Shown here one piece after another: positions 34,955-43,350 of a stretch of DNA of 64,000 nucleotides. The DNA comes from Limnohabitans sp. JirII-31 (lineage in GTDB: Bacteria; Pseudomonadota; Gammaproteobacteria; Burkholderiales; Burkholderiaceae_C): assembly GCF_002778315.1 (NCBI RefSeq), contig NZ_NESA01000001.1, forward strand, positions 558,001 through 622,000. The letters run 5' to 3'. Positions within the stretch are counted from its first letter, which is position 1; every line of letters begins with the position of its first letter. The notes beneath the pieces were generated by a model. The model ran no database searches. It was given only the letters and a program-made list of their open reading frames with translations, and was not told the DNA's origin. The position numbers and the translations under genes were made by a program.

Positions 34955-36496
34955 TCAGGCGCGCAGCTTGAAGCGTTGAATTTTCCCCGTAGCCGTTTTG
35001 GGCAGCTCGTGGACAAACTCAACCCAACGGGGATATTTGTAGGGTGCCAATTGCGATTTGACGTGTTGTTTCAAATCATCGGCGCTGAGCTGCTGCCCCG
35101 ATTTGAGAACCACAAAAGCCTTGGGCTTGATCAACCCATCGGTGTCGGCCAAGCCCACGACCGCAGCTTCCAAAATGCTGGGGTGCGTCATGAGCGAAGC
35201 TTCGACTTCGAAGGGTGATACGTAAATGCCACCGACCTTGAGCATGTCGTCGCTGCGACCACTGTAGGTGTAGTAGCCGTCAGCGTCGCGGATGTATTTG
35301 TCTCCGCTGCGCGTCCACTCGCCCGCAAAGGTGGCCTTGGTTTTGGCCCGGTTATTCCAGTACATGAGGGCAGCGCTGGGGCCGCTGATTTGGAGTTCCC
35401 CAATGTCACCGTCTTGGCATTCTTGGCCATCTTCCCCCACGATGCGCAGGGCATAACCCGGCACAGCTTTTCCTGTGGTGCCATAGCGCACCTCACCAGG
35501 ACGGTTGCTCAAAAAGATGTGCAGCATTTCGGTGGAACCAATGCCGTCCAAGATTTCGCTGCCGTATTCAGCCGTCCATTTTTTGCCAATCTCTGCGGGC
35601 AAGGCCTCGCCTGCGCTGGTGCACACACGCAGCTTCAAAGCCGATTTGGCCGGGCGTTGTGGGTCTGCCAACAAGGAGGCATACAAAGTAGGCACACCGT
35701 AAAAAATGGTCGGTTGATACTTGGTCAAGATGCCAAATACATCGGCTGTTGTGGGGCGGGCAGGCAGCAAGATGGTGGTGGCTCCGACGGCCATGGGAAA
35801 TGTCAGCGCATTGCCCAGACCGTAGGCAAAAAACAGTTTGGCGGCTGAGTAAACAACGTCTGAAGCTTGGATGCCTAAAACGCCTTTGCCATACAACTCG
35901 GCGGTTTGAATCAAATGGCTGTGCAGATGCACGGTGCCTTTCGGGGCGCCTGTTGATCCGCTCGAATAGAGCCAAAAGCACATGTCATCAGCACAGGTGT
36001 TCAAGCAAGAAGGTGTGGCATCCGCTTGGGCAATGAGTGACTCCAATGACTGATCTGCGCCAGCATATGTTTCGCCGGACACGATGACAGTTTTCAAGTC
36101 GGGGAGTTGGCCGATCAAACCCTCAAACGCAGGGCGAAGAGCACTCGATACCACCAAGACTTGTGCGCGGGAGTCACGCAGCATGTACTCAAAATCTTTG
36201 GCTGTCAGCAATGTGTTGGTAGCAACTGGCACCACGCCAGCCAGGATGCAACCCAAAAACACCACGGGCCAAGCTGGTGTATCCAGCATGCACAGCATGA
36301 GCCGGGTTTCTGGTGCGAAGCCTTGCGAACGCAGGGCGTTGGCAAAACGGTGAGCTTGTTCGGTCAGTTCGCCATAGGTCAGCGTCTGACCAGACAGGGC
36401 GTCGATGAAAGCCACTTTGTGAGGGTGTGAGGTGTTACGCGCCAGCAGATCCTGGGCTGCGTTGTATGAATGAGGTATGTTGACGAGGGGTTGCAT
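34955..36496 (-). CDS. Benzoate-CoA ligase family protein
   Basis: This acyl-adenylate-forming enzyme probably activates benzoate or a hydroxybenzoate to its CoA ester using ATP. The 513 residues carry the P-loop-like motif YSSGSTGAPKG (177-187), KLFFAYGLGNALTFPM typical of benzoate-CoA ligases (BadA/BclA/HbaA), the hinge YSGRSDDMLKVGGIYVSP and the C-terminal catalytic Lys in TATGKIQRF. ATG 36496 is preceded by GCAGGAGA. It converges on the IclR gene with 4 bp between stops. No box genes or benzoyl-CoA reductase are nearby, so the downstream pathway must lie elsewhere. Confidence 0.88.
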   Translation of the reverse strand: MQPLVNIPHSYNAAQDLLARNTSHPHKVAFIDALSGQTLTYGELTEQAHRFANALRSQGFAPETRLMLCMLDTPAWPVVFLGCILAGVVPVATNTLLTAKDFEYMLRDSRAQVLVVSSALRPAFEGLIGQLPDLKTVIVSGETYAGADQSLESLIAQADATPSCLNTCADDMCFWLYSSGSTGAPKGTVHLHSHLIQTAELYGKGVLGIQASDVVYSAAKLFFAYGLGNALTFPMAVGATTILLPARPTTADVFGILTKYQPTIFYGVPTLYASLLADPQRPAKSALKLRVCTSAGEALPAEIGKKWTAEYGSEILDGIGSTEMLHIFLSNRPGEVRYGTTGKAVPGYALRIVGEDGQECQDGDIGELQISGPSAALMYWNNRAKTKATFAGEWTRSGDKYIRDADGYYTYSGRSDDMLKVGGIYVSPFEVEASLMTHPSILEAAVVGLADTDGLIKPKAFVVLKSGQQLSADDLKQHVKSQLAPYKYPRWVEFVHELPKTATGKIQRFKLRA

Positions 36497-36576
36497 GGTG
36501 TCTCCTGCACTAAATTGCAACTTTATCTAATTTCGGCAATATATTTCATCGTGGTTTCCCCGTGGTCAACTCAGGC

Positions 36577-36582
36577 TACAAT
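36577..36582 (+). promoter_or_regulatory. -10 element for tRNA-Pro
   Basis: TACAAT lies 10 bp before the tRNA-Pro gene. The -35 region is poor (GGTTTC-like at 36553-36559). The 95-bp gap from the ligase start at 36496 also has to contain the ligase promoter on the other strand, which I could not identify. Confidence 0.4.
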
Positions 36583-36591
36583 AGTCAGCTT

Positions 36592-36668
<77 letters not shown>

Positions 36669-36671
36669 TTC

Positions 36672-36704
36672 ATGAAATAGGCCCCTCACGGGGCCTTTTT
36701 TCAT
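36672..36704 (+). terminator. Intrinsic terminator between the two tRNA genes
   Basis: GGCCCC (36680-36685) pairs with GGGGCC (36690-36695) around TCAC and runs into six T. Outer ATGAAA and TTTCAT arms can add pairs. It would end the tRNA-Pro transcript 5 bp before the tRNA-Arg gene, so tRNA-Arg depends on read-through or on a promoter not obvious in the 41-bp spacer. Confidence 0.8.
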
Positions 36705-36709
36705 GGTAA

Positions 36710-36786
36710 CTGCCCGTAGCTCAGTTGGATAGAGCAACAGCCTTCTAAGCTGTGGGTCGGGGGTTCGATCCCCTCCGGGCAGGCCA
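36710..36786 (+). tRNA. tRNA-Arg (anticodon TCT)
   Basis: The 77-base cloverleaf is complete: acceptor arms CTGCCCG and CGGGCAG, D-arm AGCTCAGTTGGATAGAGC, anticodon stem ACAGC/GCTGT with loop CTTCTAA (anticodon TCT at 36744-36746), T-arm GGGGTTCGATCCCC, discriminator G and encoded CCA. It ends 11 bp before the stop of the convergent six-cysteine gene. Confidence 0.97.
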
Positions 36787-36797
36787 AGCGTCTTGAT

Positions 36798-37727
36798 TCA
36801 GTTGAACAACCAATCAGGGTTCAACGCGACATAACAGTTCTTTTCACCCAACAGTTGCCCTTCTGGCGAGACGCAAAACGAGCCACGTTGGTATTTGTGC
36901 TGATCCGTCAAAACATAAGAACGATAAATCTCTTTGCTGTGTTTGCCGGTTTTGTCCTTGGGGAACAGCATCACAAGACGTGTCGCACCACATTCACCTT
37001 TTTGCATGCATTGCACAGCCGCTTTGTCGTCTACATAGAACTCTAGGTAAACCGCCCCTGGAAATTTGGTGTTCGGTTTGGCCACTTTGACCATGCAGGG
37101 TAGTTCTTGTGCATGGGGCAAGCCCATGCGGTCGGCGAAGGTGTTCATTTCGCCGAGAACGGTTTTTCGGTATTTGGTGCTCACGACATCGCGACATAAA
37201 AAATAGTCAGCGGTCTTGGTCGTGCGAGAAACAGTCGTGAACGGGCGGTTGTTGCCATCGAGCTTGATGATGGCCTTGTCATAGAGCGCACTGACGGTGG
37301 GTTCTTCCTTTTTGGCTTCTTTGCCATGTGCATTGCCATGGCCGCCGCCATGACCGTCATCTTTCTTCTTTTCTTCTTTTTTAGGCTCTTTGTGGTCATC
37401 CCCGCCATGACCATCGTCTTTCTTTTTTTCTTCTGGCTTGGCGTGCGGATCTTTGCCATGCGCATCTTTGGATTCGGCCTTGGGGGCTGGCTTCGGTTCT
37501 TCTTTGGCAACGGGTTTGGGCTCTTCAAAAGCTTCTTTGATCACCCGTTTGTAGGTGTAGCCGCGTCCGGTTTCTCCCTCTTCATCGACGTACTTGAATT
37601 TCTTTTCTTCCTTGACAGGCTCGGCCTTCTTGGGGTCGTTGGCCCAGGATGGCGTGCTCAGACAGCCTATCAAAGCGATCAGACAAGAGGCAACAGCAAG
37701 GGGGGAGAAATAGGTCGACAACTTCAT
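36798..37727 (-). CDS. Secreted six-cysteine protein with a Lys/His-rich linker, unknown family
   Basis: The 309-residue product has a signal peptide (cleavage likely after SWA, residue 29; a lipobox-like LIGC at 19-22 is an alternative). A low-complexity linker (about 35-142) is rich in Lys, Glu, Pro and His and contains KKKDDGHGG twice (101-109 and 121-129). The C-terminal globular domain (about 145-309) has cysteines 178, 211, 240, 246, 285 and 298. All six are matched, with nearly the same spacing, in the protein encoded immediately upstream at 37800-38444, so the two are tandem paralogues. I do not recognise the family. A periplasmic location and three disulfides are inferred; the DGHGG motifs could bind metal. 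Confidence 0.7.
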   Translation of the reverse strand: MKLSTYFSPLAVASCLIALIGCLSTPSWANDPKKAEPVKEEKKFKYVDEEGETGRGYTYKRVIKEAFEEPKPVAKEEPKPAPKAESKDAHGKDPHAKPEEKKKDDGHGGDDHKEPKKEEKKKDDGHGGGHGNAHGKEAKKEEPTVSALYDKAIIKLDGNNRPFTTVSRTTKTADYFLCRDVVSTKYRKTVLGEMNTFADRMGLPHAQELPCMVKVAKPNTKFPGAVYLEFYVDDKAAVQCMQKGECGATRLVMLFPKDKTGKHSKEIYRSYVLTDQHKYQRGSFCVSPEGQLLGEKNCYVALNPDWLFN

Positions 37728-37799
37728 ACCAAACAGGGCTTATCCCCAGAAGATCGACACCTCAAGAGCAGGCTTTAACGCAGGGGATGAATAAAGTGC

Positions 37800-38444
37800 T
37801 CAGTCAACGGTGTAGCAGGTGGTGTCGCTGTGCAATTTGCCCTTGTCCGTCACGCAGTGTTGTGCAATGAGTTTGCGTGACATGTCGGAGAGAAAGTAGG
37901 AGCGGTACAAGACTTCACCCTTAGGAATCAAGGTGATGCTGCGAAAGACAGGGCATTGCTCGTTGCGTACGCAAGCCGTCAAGCGCTGATTGTTGGTGTA
38001 GAGGTGGATGCTGATACGACCGGGGGTCAAACTCTTCGCAGTCCCAATACTGACCACACAAGCATCGCCTTTGACAAAAGGAATTTCATTGAGTTCTGCA
38101 AAGTAGTTCATTTCAGCGACGACAAGCTCGCGAAACCAAGGTGCGACGATGCCCTCGCACTCGAAGTATTCGAGTTTGATGGTGTGGGCGATGGCCTCGG
38201 TGTAAGGCCTATTTTTAGGGCCCAGCAGCAGCATGGGTTCTTTACCCGACTGGGGTGGGCGTGCCAGCAATGCGCGCGAGGCAGTGGGCGGGGCCGGCTT
38301 GCTGAAATTGGGTTCGGAACTGGTGGACTCCTCTCCCTTTTTGATCGTATAAGGCTTGTATCTAGGTTCGGGTTTGTCTTGTGCGAAGGCAGTTGTCCAT
38401 ACCGTCAGGAGCAAACAGGTCAGCAGGCAAAACTTCTTGAACAT
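37800..38444 (-). CDS. Secreted six-cysteine protein, short paralogue, unknown family
   Basis: The 214-residue product begins with a signal peptide (MFKKFCLLTCLLLTVWTTAF, cleavage near AFAQ-DK at residue 22), then a short Pro/Lys/Ser linker and a domain homologous to the protein encoded next at 36798. Six mature cysteines (96, 129, 158, 164, 197, 210) align with the paralogue; intervals are 33, 29, 6, 33 and 13 here against 33, 29, 6, 39 and 13 there. Other shared blocks are AEMNYFAELNEIP/GEMNTFADRMGLP and LYRSYFLSDM/IYRSYVLTDQ. ATG 38444 was chosen for the signal peptide; an upstream in-frame ATG at 38507 adds nothing recognisable. Function unknown. Confidence 0.72.
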   Translation of the reverse strand: MFKKFCLLTCLLLTVWTTAFAQDKPEPRYKPYTIKKGEESTSSEPNFSKPAPPTASRALLARPPQSGKEPMLLLGPKNRPYTEAIAHTIKLEYFECEGIVAPWFRELVVAEMNYFAELNEIPFVKGDACVVSIGTAKSLTPGRISIHLYTNNQRLTACVRNEQCPVFRSITLIPKGEVLYRSYFLSDMSRKLIAQHCVTDKGKLHSDTTCYTVD

Positions 38445-38543
38445 AGTGGGAGTTATCGGTTGTAAGAAGGTCAACTTTATCAGCATCGACGCATGTGCCG
38501 AGTGCAACTCAAGTAAAGTGATGCCAAACCGATCAACAAGATC

Positions 38544-39461
38544 ATGAATACAAAAATCTGGGGATATGCCTTCTTGCTTCTGGCTTTGGTTGGGTGCGGA
38601 GGCGGCGGCGGCGGTGGCACAGTCTCCACACCTGGTGCAACAGGTGCTAGTGTGAACGTGAGTGTGTTTGCTGCTGGCAACTTATTGAGTGAGCCTCGGC
38701 ACATGGTGTTTGATGGCACCGATCTTTATGTCGCCAATTACGGCGGCAATAACATTGTGAAGATTGACAGCACAGGTGCTCAGTCTGTTCGCATGACAGG
38801 TATCTCACACCCATTTGGCGTTGCAACGGATGGTGAGGACTTGTTTGTCACAGGTACGGTTTCGGGAACCGGACTTGGTATTTATCCCTTCACCATCAAT
38901 GGTGGCAGTTTGCGCGCCTTGATCGCGACTTGTAATTGCTACGGTGTCGCCGCGACTGCTGGCGTCCATTTGTCATCTGGCACAGGTCGGTTGTACGCCG
39001 TAGACTTAACCACCCGAAAGGTGAACGTTTATTCAAGTGCAGGCGCTGTCGCAAGCCTGGACGTGGTGGGCGTGCCAACGGGCTTATCGATCAACAACGG
39101 TTTTACATACACCACACTGTTTGACAGCAGTGTCAATCCCGTCATTAAAAAAATAGACAACACGACCAACACGGTCAGTGACTTTGTAAATTCGAGCCAA
39201 CTGGATCGACCCAACGGCATAGCCGTTGATCCTGCAACGGGGAATGTGTATGTCGTGAATCAGGGAACTTCTGGCTCAAGCAGTCTTTTAAAAATCACCC
39301 CCGCCGGGGTTGTTTCTCAGTATCTATCAGCGTCGGATGGTCTCTGTGCCGCAACGGGTGTTGCCATCCGTAGCGGCAGCTTGTATGTCAGCAATGGTCC
39401 GTGTGTCAGTGCAACGACGCCTGAGACCACCAACTTTATTTTGAAAGCCTCGTTGACTTAA
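38544..39461 (+). CDS. Lipoprotein with beta-propeller (NHL/SMP-30-like) repeats
   Basis: The 305-residue product has a lipoprotein signal (FLLLALVGC, acylated Cys18) followed by seven glycines. The rest repeats the pattern G-hydrophobic-x-x-D-G-x-x-hydrophobic-Y/F-V-x-x: HMVFDGTDLYVANYGGNNIVKI, FGVATDGEDLFVTG and GIAVDPATGNVYVVNQG, which predicts a six-bladed propeller. It was probably anchored in the outer membrane or inner membrane outer face. It diverges from the six-cysteine gene pair across a 99-bp gap with no clear promoter. Ligand or enzymatic role unknown. Confidence 0.75.
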   Translation: MNTKIWGYAFLLLALVGCGGGGGGGTVSTPGATGASVNVSVFAAGNLLSEPRHMVFDGTDLYVANYGGNNIVKIDSTGAQSVRMTGISHPFGVATDGEDLFVTGTVSGTGLGIYPFTINGGSLRALIATCNCYGVAATAGVHLSSGTGRLYAVDLTTRKVNVYSSAGAVASLDVVGVPTGLSINNGFTYTTLFDSSVNPVIKKIDNTTNTVSDFVNSSQLDRPNGIAVDPATGNVYVVNQGTSGSSSLLKITPAGVVSQYLSASDGLCAATGVAIRSGSLYVSNGPCVSATTPETTNFILKASLT

Positions 39462-39467
39462 CGATTT

Positions 39468-40172
39468 TCAGCGCGCTTTGTATTGGGTGCTGCCAAACAA
39501 CACCTCACGCGATTTGTCATCCGTGATGGGTTTGCGCAAATCGGCCAACACCTGAACACCGCGTTGCACGGCAGGACGAGCGCTGATACGGTCAAACCAG
39601 TCTTTGAGGTGCGGATAGTCTGCCCAGTCGATGCCTTGGTTTTGCCAGCTGCGCAGCCAAGGGAAGATGGCGATATCGGCAATGCTGTAGCTGTTGCCAG
39701 CGATGAACTTGGTTTTTCCCAACTGCTTGTTCATCACACCATACAAACGCTTGGCTTCGTTGGTGTAACGGTTGACGGCGTACTCAATTTTTTCGGGTGC
39801 GTAAATTCGAAAGTGGTGTGCCTGGCCCAGCATGGGACCCACACCACCCATTTGGAACATCAGCCATTGCAACACCTCGTATTTGGCGCGGTCACTTTTG
39901 GGTAAAAACTTGCCCGTCTTTGCCGCCAAGTACAGCAAGATGGCGCCTGATTCAAAGAGGCTGATCGGTTTACCGTCGGGACCGTGTGGATCGACCAATG
40001 CAGGAATTTTGTTGTTTGGACTGATCTTCAAGAACTCCGGCTTGAATTGGTCACCTTGACCAATGTTGACAGGATGGGCCAACCAGTCACGTCCAAGTTT
40101 GAGCCCACATTCTTCGAGCATGATGTGGACCTTGTGTCCGTTGGGGGTAGGCCATGAGTAAACGTCGATCAT
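39468..40172 (-). CDS. yfcG: Glutathione S-transferase family protein (YfcG/Ure2-like)
   Basis: YfcG-type GSTs are disulfide-bond oxidoreductases that use glutathione. The 234 residues start MIDVYSWPTPNGHKVHIMLEE in pieces, with the N-terminal thioredoxin fold holding SPNNKIPALVD (cis-Pro) and LFESGAILLYLA, then the alpha-helical domain with NSYSIADIAIFPWLRSW. It lies 9 bp downstream of the acyl-CoA dehydrogenase gene and is probably the last gene of that operon. The stop is 6 bp from the convergent lipoprotein stop. Confidence 0.85.
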   Translation of the reverse strand: MIDVYSWPTPNGHKVHIMLEECGLKLGRDWLAHPVNIGQGDQFKPEFLKISPNNKIPALVDPHGPDGKPISLFESGAILLYLAAKTGKFLPKSDRAKYEVLQWLMFQMGGVGPMLGQAHHFRIYAPEKIEYAVNRYTNEAKRLYGVMNKQLGKTKFIAGNSYSIADIAIFPWLRSWQNQGIDWADYPHLKDWFDRISARPAVQRGVQVLADLRKPITDDKSREVLFGSTQYKAR

Positions 40173-40181
40173 TTCAATTCC

Positions 40182-41444
40182 TTAACAGCCACGGGTGATG
40201 GGCATTTCAACTTCCTGGGGTGCCGAGACAATGTGTCTCGCCAGTTCGAGTTTAGCGATGGCGTTGCGATGCACTTCATCGGGGCCATCGGCCAAACGCA
40301 GCGTGCGTTGGTGAGCATAAGAGTAGGCGAGGGGAAAGTCATCTGACACACCCGCAGCGCCATGCGCTTGAATGGCCCAGTCAATGATTTGTGTCGCCAT
40401 GGTTGGGGCAATGACTTTGATCATGGCGATTTCAGCACGCGCCACTTTGTTGCCCACGGTGTCCATCATGTAGGCGGCTTTGAGGGTCAACAAGCGAGCT
40501 TGCTCAATCATGATGCGTGCGTCGGCAATTCGTTCATGCCACACACCTTGCGCCGATACAGGTTTGCCAAAGGCGACACGGCTATTGAGTCGACGACACA
40601 TCAACTCCAGCGCGCGCTCGGCAGCACCAATGGTGCGCATGCAATGATGAATGCGTCCTGGTCCTAAGCGACCTTGCGCAATTTCAAAACCACGGCCTTC
40701 ACCCAGTAGTAAGTTGCCCACAGGCACGCGAACATTTTTGAGGACCACTTCCATGTGACCATGTGGTGCGTCGTCGTAGCCAAACACGGTCAGGGGCCGC
40801 TCAACGGTGACGCCAGGGCTGTTGCTGGGTACGATGATCATGCTTTGTTGTGAGTGACGTGGGGCCTCAGGGTCGGTCTTGCCCATCACGATGTAAACCG
40901 CACAACGAGGATCTCCTGCGCCGGAGCTCCACCATTTGCGGCCATTGATGACGTAGTGGTCACCATCGCGCTCAATACGGCACTGGATGTTGGTGGCGTC
41001 AGACGATGCGACCTCGGGTTCAGTCATCAAAAATGCCGAACGAATTTCGCCCCGCAGCAAAGGCTCCAGCCATTGGTCTTTGAGTGATTCACTGGCGTAG
41101 CGCTCAAAGGTTTCCATGTTGCCCGTATCGGGTGCCGAGCAATTGAAGACTTCAGCAGCAAAAGGCACCCGCCCCATGATTTCGCACAAAGGTGCGTATT
41201 CAAGATTGGACAAGCCTTGGGGTGCGCGCGGGCTGTGCGGCAAGAACAAGTTCCACAAGCCTGCGGCTTTGGCCTTGGGTTTGAGCTCTTCCACAATTTG
41301 GGTGGGTACCCAGGCGTTGCCCTTGGCGCGGTTTTGTGCAATCTCAGCATAAAACCGTTTTTCGTTGGGATAGATGTGTTCATCCATGAATGCGAGTAGG
41401 CGTGCTTGCATGCCCTTGACTTTGTCGGTGTAGTCGAAATTCAT
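40182..41444 (-). CDS. Acyl-CoA dehydrogenase of the ACAD10/ACAD11 type
   Basis: The 420-residue flavoprotein has the standard acyl-CoA dehydrogenase domains: N-terminal helices, the beta domain with [16 protein letters not shown] and [15 protein letters not shown], and the C-terminal helical domain. The stretch [31 protein letters not shown], and the ending [19 protein letters not shown] strongly recall mammalian ACAD10/ACAD11. Where ordinary family members have the base Glu in YEGT, this one has Asp in [12 protein letters not shown]10/11 and Pseudomonas LvaC process 4-phospho-acyl-CoAs made by an APH-fold kinase; such a kinase is encoded 34 bp upstream. Mammals fuse the two activities in one chain. 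The function is inferred from this pairing. Confidence 0.85.
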   Translation of the reverse strand: MNFDYTDKVKGMQARLLAFMDEHIYPNEKRFYAEIAQNRAKGNAWVPTQIVEELKPKAKAAGLWNLFLPHSPRAPQGLSNLEYAPLCEIMGRVPFAAEVFNCSAPDTGNMETFERYASESLKDQWLEPLLRGEIRSAFLMTEPEVASSDATNIQCRIERDGDHYVINGRKWWSSGAGDPRCAVYIVMGKTDPEAPRHSQQSMIIVPSNSPGVTVERPLTVFGYDDAPHGHMEVVLKNVRVPVGNLLLGEGRGFEIAQGRLGPGRIHHCMRTIGAAERALELMCRRLNSRVAFGKPVSAQGVWHERIADARIMIEQARLLTLKAAYMMDTVGNKVARAEIAMIKVIAPTMATQIIDWAIQAHGAAGVSDDFPLAYSYAHQRTLRLADGPDEVHRNAIAKLELARHIVSAPQEVEMPITRGC

Positions 41445-41478
41445 GGTGATTTCCTTGGTGTTGTCTTGTTGTGCGTGA

Positions 41479-42564
41479 TCACGCTTGTTGTGCAAATTTC
41501 CAGGCCAACTCGGCCATGGGTCGAGCGCCAGCGCCCGATGCTTTGGCTTGTGTGCTGGAGGCGGTACCAGCTTCCACGCGCTTGGCAATGCCTTGCAAAA
41601 TGGCTGCAATGCGAAACATGTTGTAGGCGAGGTAGAAATTCCAGTCGGTTTTCAGATCTTGTGGTTTGGCTAACCCTGTGCGGTCGCAATAGCGATGGAT
41701 GTATTCAGATTCGGTGGGAATGCCCAAGGCGGCGACGTCAACGCCGCCAATGCCACGAAAGGTGCCCGGTGGAATATGCCAAGCCATGCAGTGGTAGCTG
41801 AAGTCAGCCAAGGGATGACCAATGGTGGAGAGTTCCCAGTCCAACACAGCCAACACTTTGGGTTCGGTGGGGTGGAACATCAAATTGTCGAGACGGTAGT
41901 CGCCATGCACGATGCTGACTTTGCTGGCATCCAAGGCGCTGGCAGGCATGTGCGCAGGCAGCCAAGCCATCAGCTGATCCATTTCTGCAATCGGCTGCGT
42001 GACAGAGGCCACATATTGTTTGCTCCAACGACCAATTTGACGTTCGAAGTAATTGCCGGGTTTGCCGTAATCGGCCAGGCCCCGTTCAGCAAAAGGCACA
42101 GTGTGGAGTGCCGCGATGACACGGTTCATTTCGTCATAGATGGCGCCACGCTCTTGGCGGTTCATGGTGGGGATTGTTTGATCCCACAGCACGCGCCCTT
42201 GCACAAACTCCATGACATAAAACGCCCTCCCGATGATGGACTCGTCTTCACACAACACATGCATTTGGGCCACGGGTACATCGGTGCCATACAGACCGCC
42301 CATGACCTTGAACTCACGCTCGACCGCATGGGCTGAGGGCAGTAGCTTGGCCACTGGGCCAGGCTTGGCCCGCATCACGTAGCTTTTGCTGGGGGTGATG
42401 AGTTTATAAGTAGGGTTGGATTGGCCGCCTTTGAACATTTCCACGCTCAAAGGACCTGCAAAGCCTTGCAGATGTTGACTTAGCCAAGTTTGTAAGGTGC
42501 CCACATCAAAGCTGTGGGCATCGCTGACAGCACGGGTGCCGACAAATGCGTCATCCCGGCTCAT
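41479..42564 (-). CDS. APH-fold phosphotransferase (ACAD10/11 kinase-domain / LvaA-like)
   Basis: The 361-residue protein has an aminoglycoside-phosphotransferase/choline-kinase fold: a glycine-rich loop [12 protein letters not shown] (44-55), Lys/Arg in VMRAKPGP, the catalytic loop VHGDYRLDN (219-227, Asp222) and the metal-binding [14 protein letters not shown] (Asp242). This version of the motifs matches the kinase domain of ACAD10/ACAD11 and bacterial LvaA, which phosphorylates 4-hydroxyacyl-CoA. Drug resistance is unlikely given the neighbours. It lies 13 bp after the Crp-type gene and 34 bp before the dehydrogenase. Confidence 0.85.
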   Translation of the reverse strand: MSRDDAFVGTRAVSDAHSFDVGTLQTWLSQHLQGFAGPLSVEMFKGGQSNPTYKLITPSKSYVMRAKPGPVAKLLPSAHAVEREFKVMGGLYGTDVPVAQMHVLCEDESIIGRAFYVMEFVQGRVLWDQTIPTMNRQERGAIYDEMNRVIAALHTVPFAERGLADYGKPGNYFERQIGRWSKQYVASVTQPIAEMDQLMAWLPAHMPASALDASKVSIVHGDYRLDNLMFHPTEPKVLAVLDWELSTIGHPLADFSYHCMAWHIPPGTFRGIGGVDVAALGIPTESEYIHRYCDRTGLAKPQDLKTDWNFYLAYNMFRIAAILQGIAKRVEAGTASSTQAKASGAGARPMAELAWKFAQQA

Positions 42565-42577
42565 ACGACGGCCTTAT

Positions 42578-43297
42578 TCAGTGATCGGCTTCGCTGATGT
42601 GAAGCAAAGCTTCTCGGTTGCGAATGACCAATCCACCCGCTTCGATGCGAATGGCTTCTTCGCGCTCCATGGCCTTGAGCTCTTGGTTGACACGTTGACG
42701 CGAAGCACCCAGCAATTGAGCCAGTTCTTCTTGTGCCAGGTGCAAACCAATGCGCGTTTCTTGTGCGTTGGTCAGGCAAGGCACACCGTAACTGCGAGCC
42801 AGGTGCAGCAGTTGCTTGGCCAAGCGCGAACGCAAGGGCAGGGTGTTGAGGTCTTCCACCAAACCAAAGAGTTGGCGAATACGACGCGCTTGCAAACGCA
42901 ACATGGCTTCGTAGAACTCGACGTGTTGCGTCAAGATTTTTTGGAAGTCGGCTTTGGCCACACACAAGATGGTGGTGTCGCCATGCGCGTACACATCGTG
43001 GGTGCGACGATCGCCATCCAAAATTGCCACGTCGCCAAACCAAATGCCAGGCTCCACATAAGTGAAGGTGATTTGCTTGCCCGACAGTGAGGTTGAGCTC
43101 ACTCGTACGGCGCCTTTGGCGCAGGCCATCCACTCTTCGGGCGCATCGCCGCGCGCTGCGATCAGGTCGCCGTCTTTGCATCGTTTGACGTAAGCGCATC
43201 GAAGAATGTCGTGTCGAAGTGAAGGAGAAAGAGATGAGAACCAACGACCTGCGTTGATTGACTCGCGTTCTTCGATATTAAGAATGGGATCGTCCAT
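42578..43297 (-). CDS. Crp/Fnr-family transcriptional regulator
   Basis: The 239-residue product has a cyclic-nucleotide-binding-like domain (about 20-140; DGDLIAARGDAPEEWMACAKGAVRV in pieces, GIWFGDVAILDG), a dimerisation helix and a C-terminal winged helix (LAQEELAQLLGASRQRVNQEL). It lacks the Fnr-type N-terminal cysteine cluster, so an iron-sulfur oxygen sensor is unlikely. It is embedded in the acyl-CoA operon, 53 bp after the enoyl-CoA hydratase gene and 13 bp before the kinase gene, and probably controls it in response to a metabolite. ATG 43297 was chosen over a longer frame to 43354 that reaches the upstream gene's stop. Confidence 0.87.
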   Translation of the reverse strand: MDDPILNIEERESINAGRWFSSLSPSLRHDILRCAYVKRCKDGDLIAARGDAPEEWMACAKGAVRVSSTSLSGKQITFTYVEPGIWFGDVAILDGDRRTHDVYAHGDTTILCVAKADFQKILTQHVEFYEAMLRLQARRIRQLFGLVEDLNTLPLRSRLAKQLLHLARSYGVPCLTNAQETRIGLHLAQEELAQLLGASRQRVNQELKAMEREEAIRIEAGGLVIRNREALLHISEADH

Positions 43298-43350
43298 AAA
43301 CTGTCTTGTGTGTGACCTAATGTTGATAAATTGTCGCTCGGGCGACCTGT

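Noticed and set aside
41479-42564. Aminoglycoside resistance kinase
   Set aside because: The motifs fit the ACAD10/11-LvaA kinase type and the gene lies within an acyl-CoA operon.
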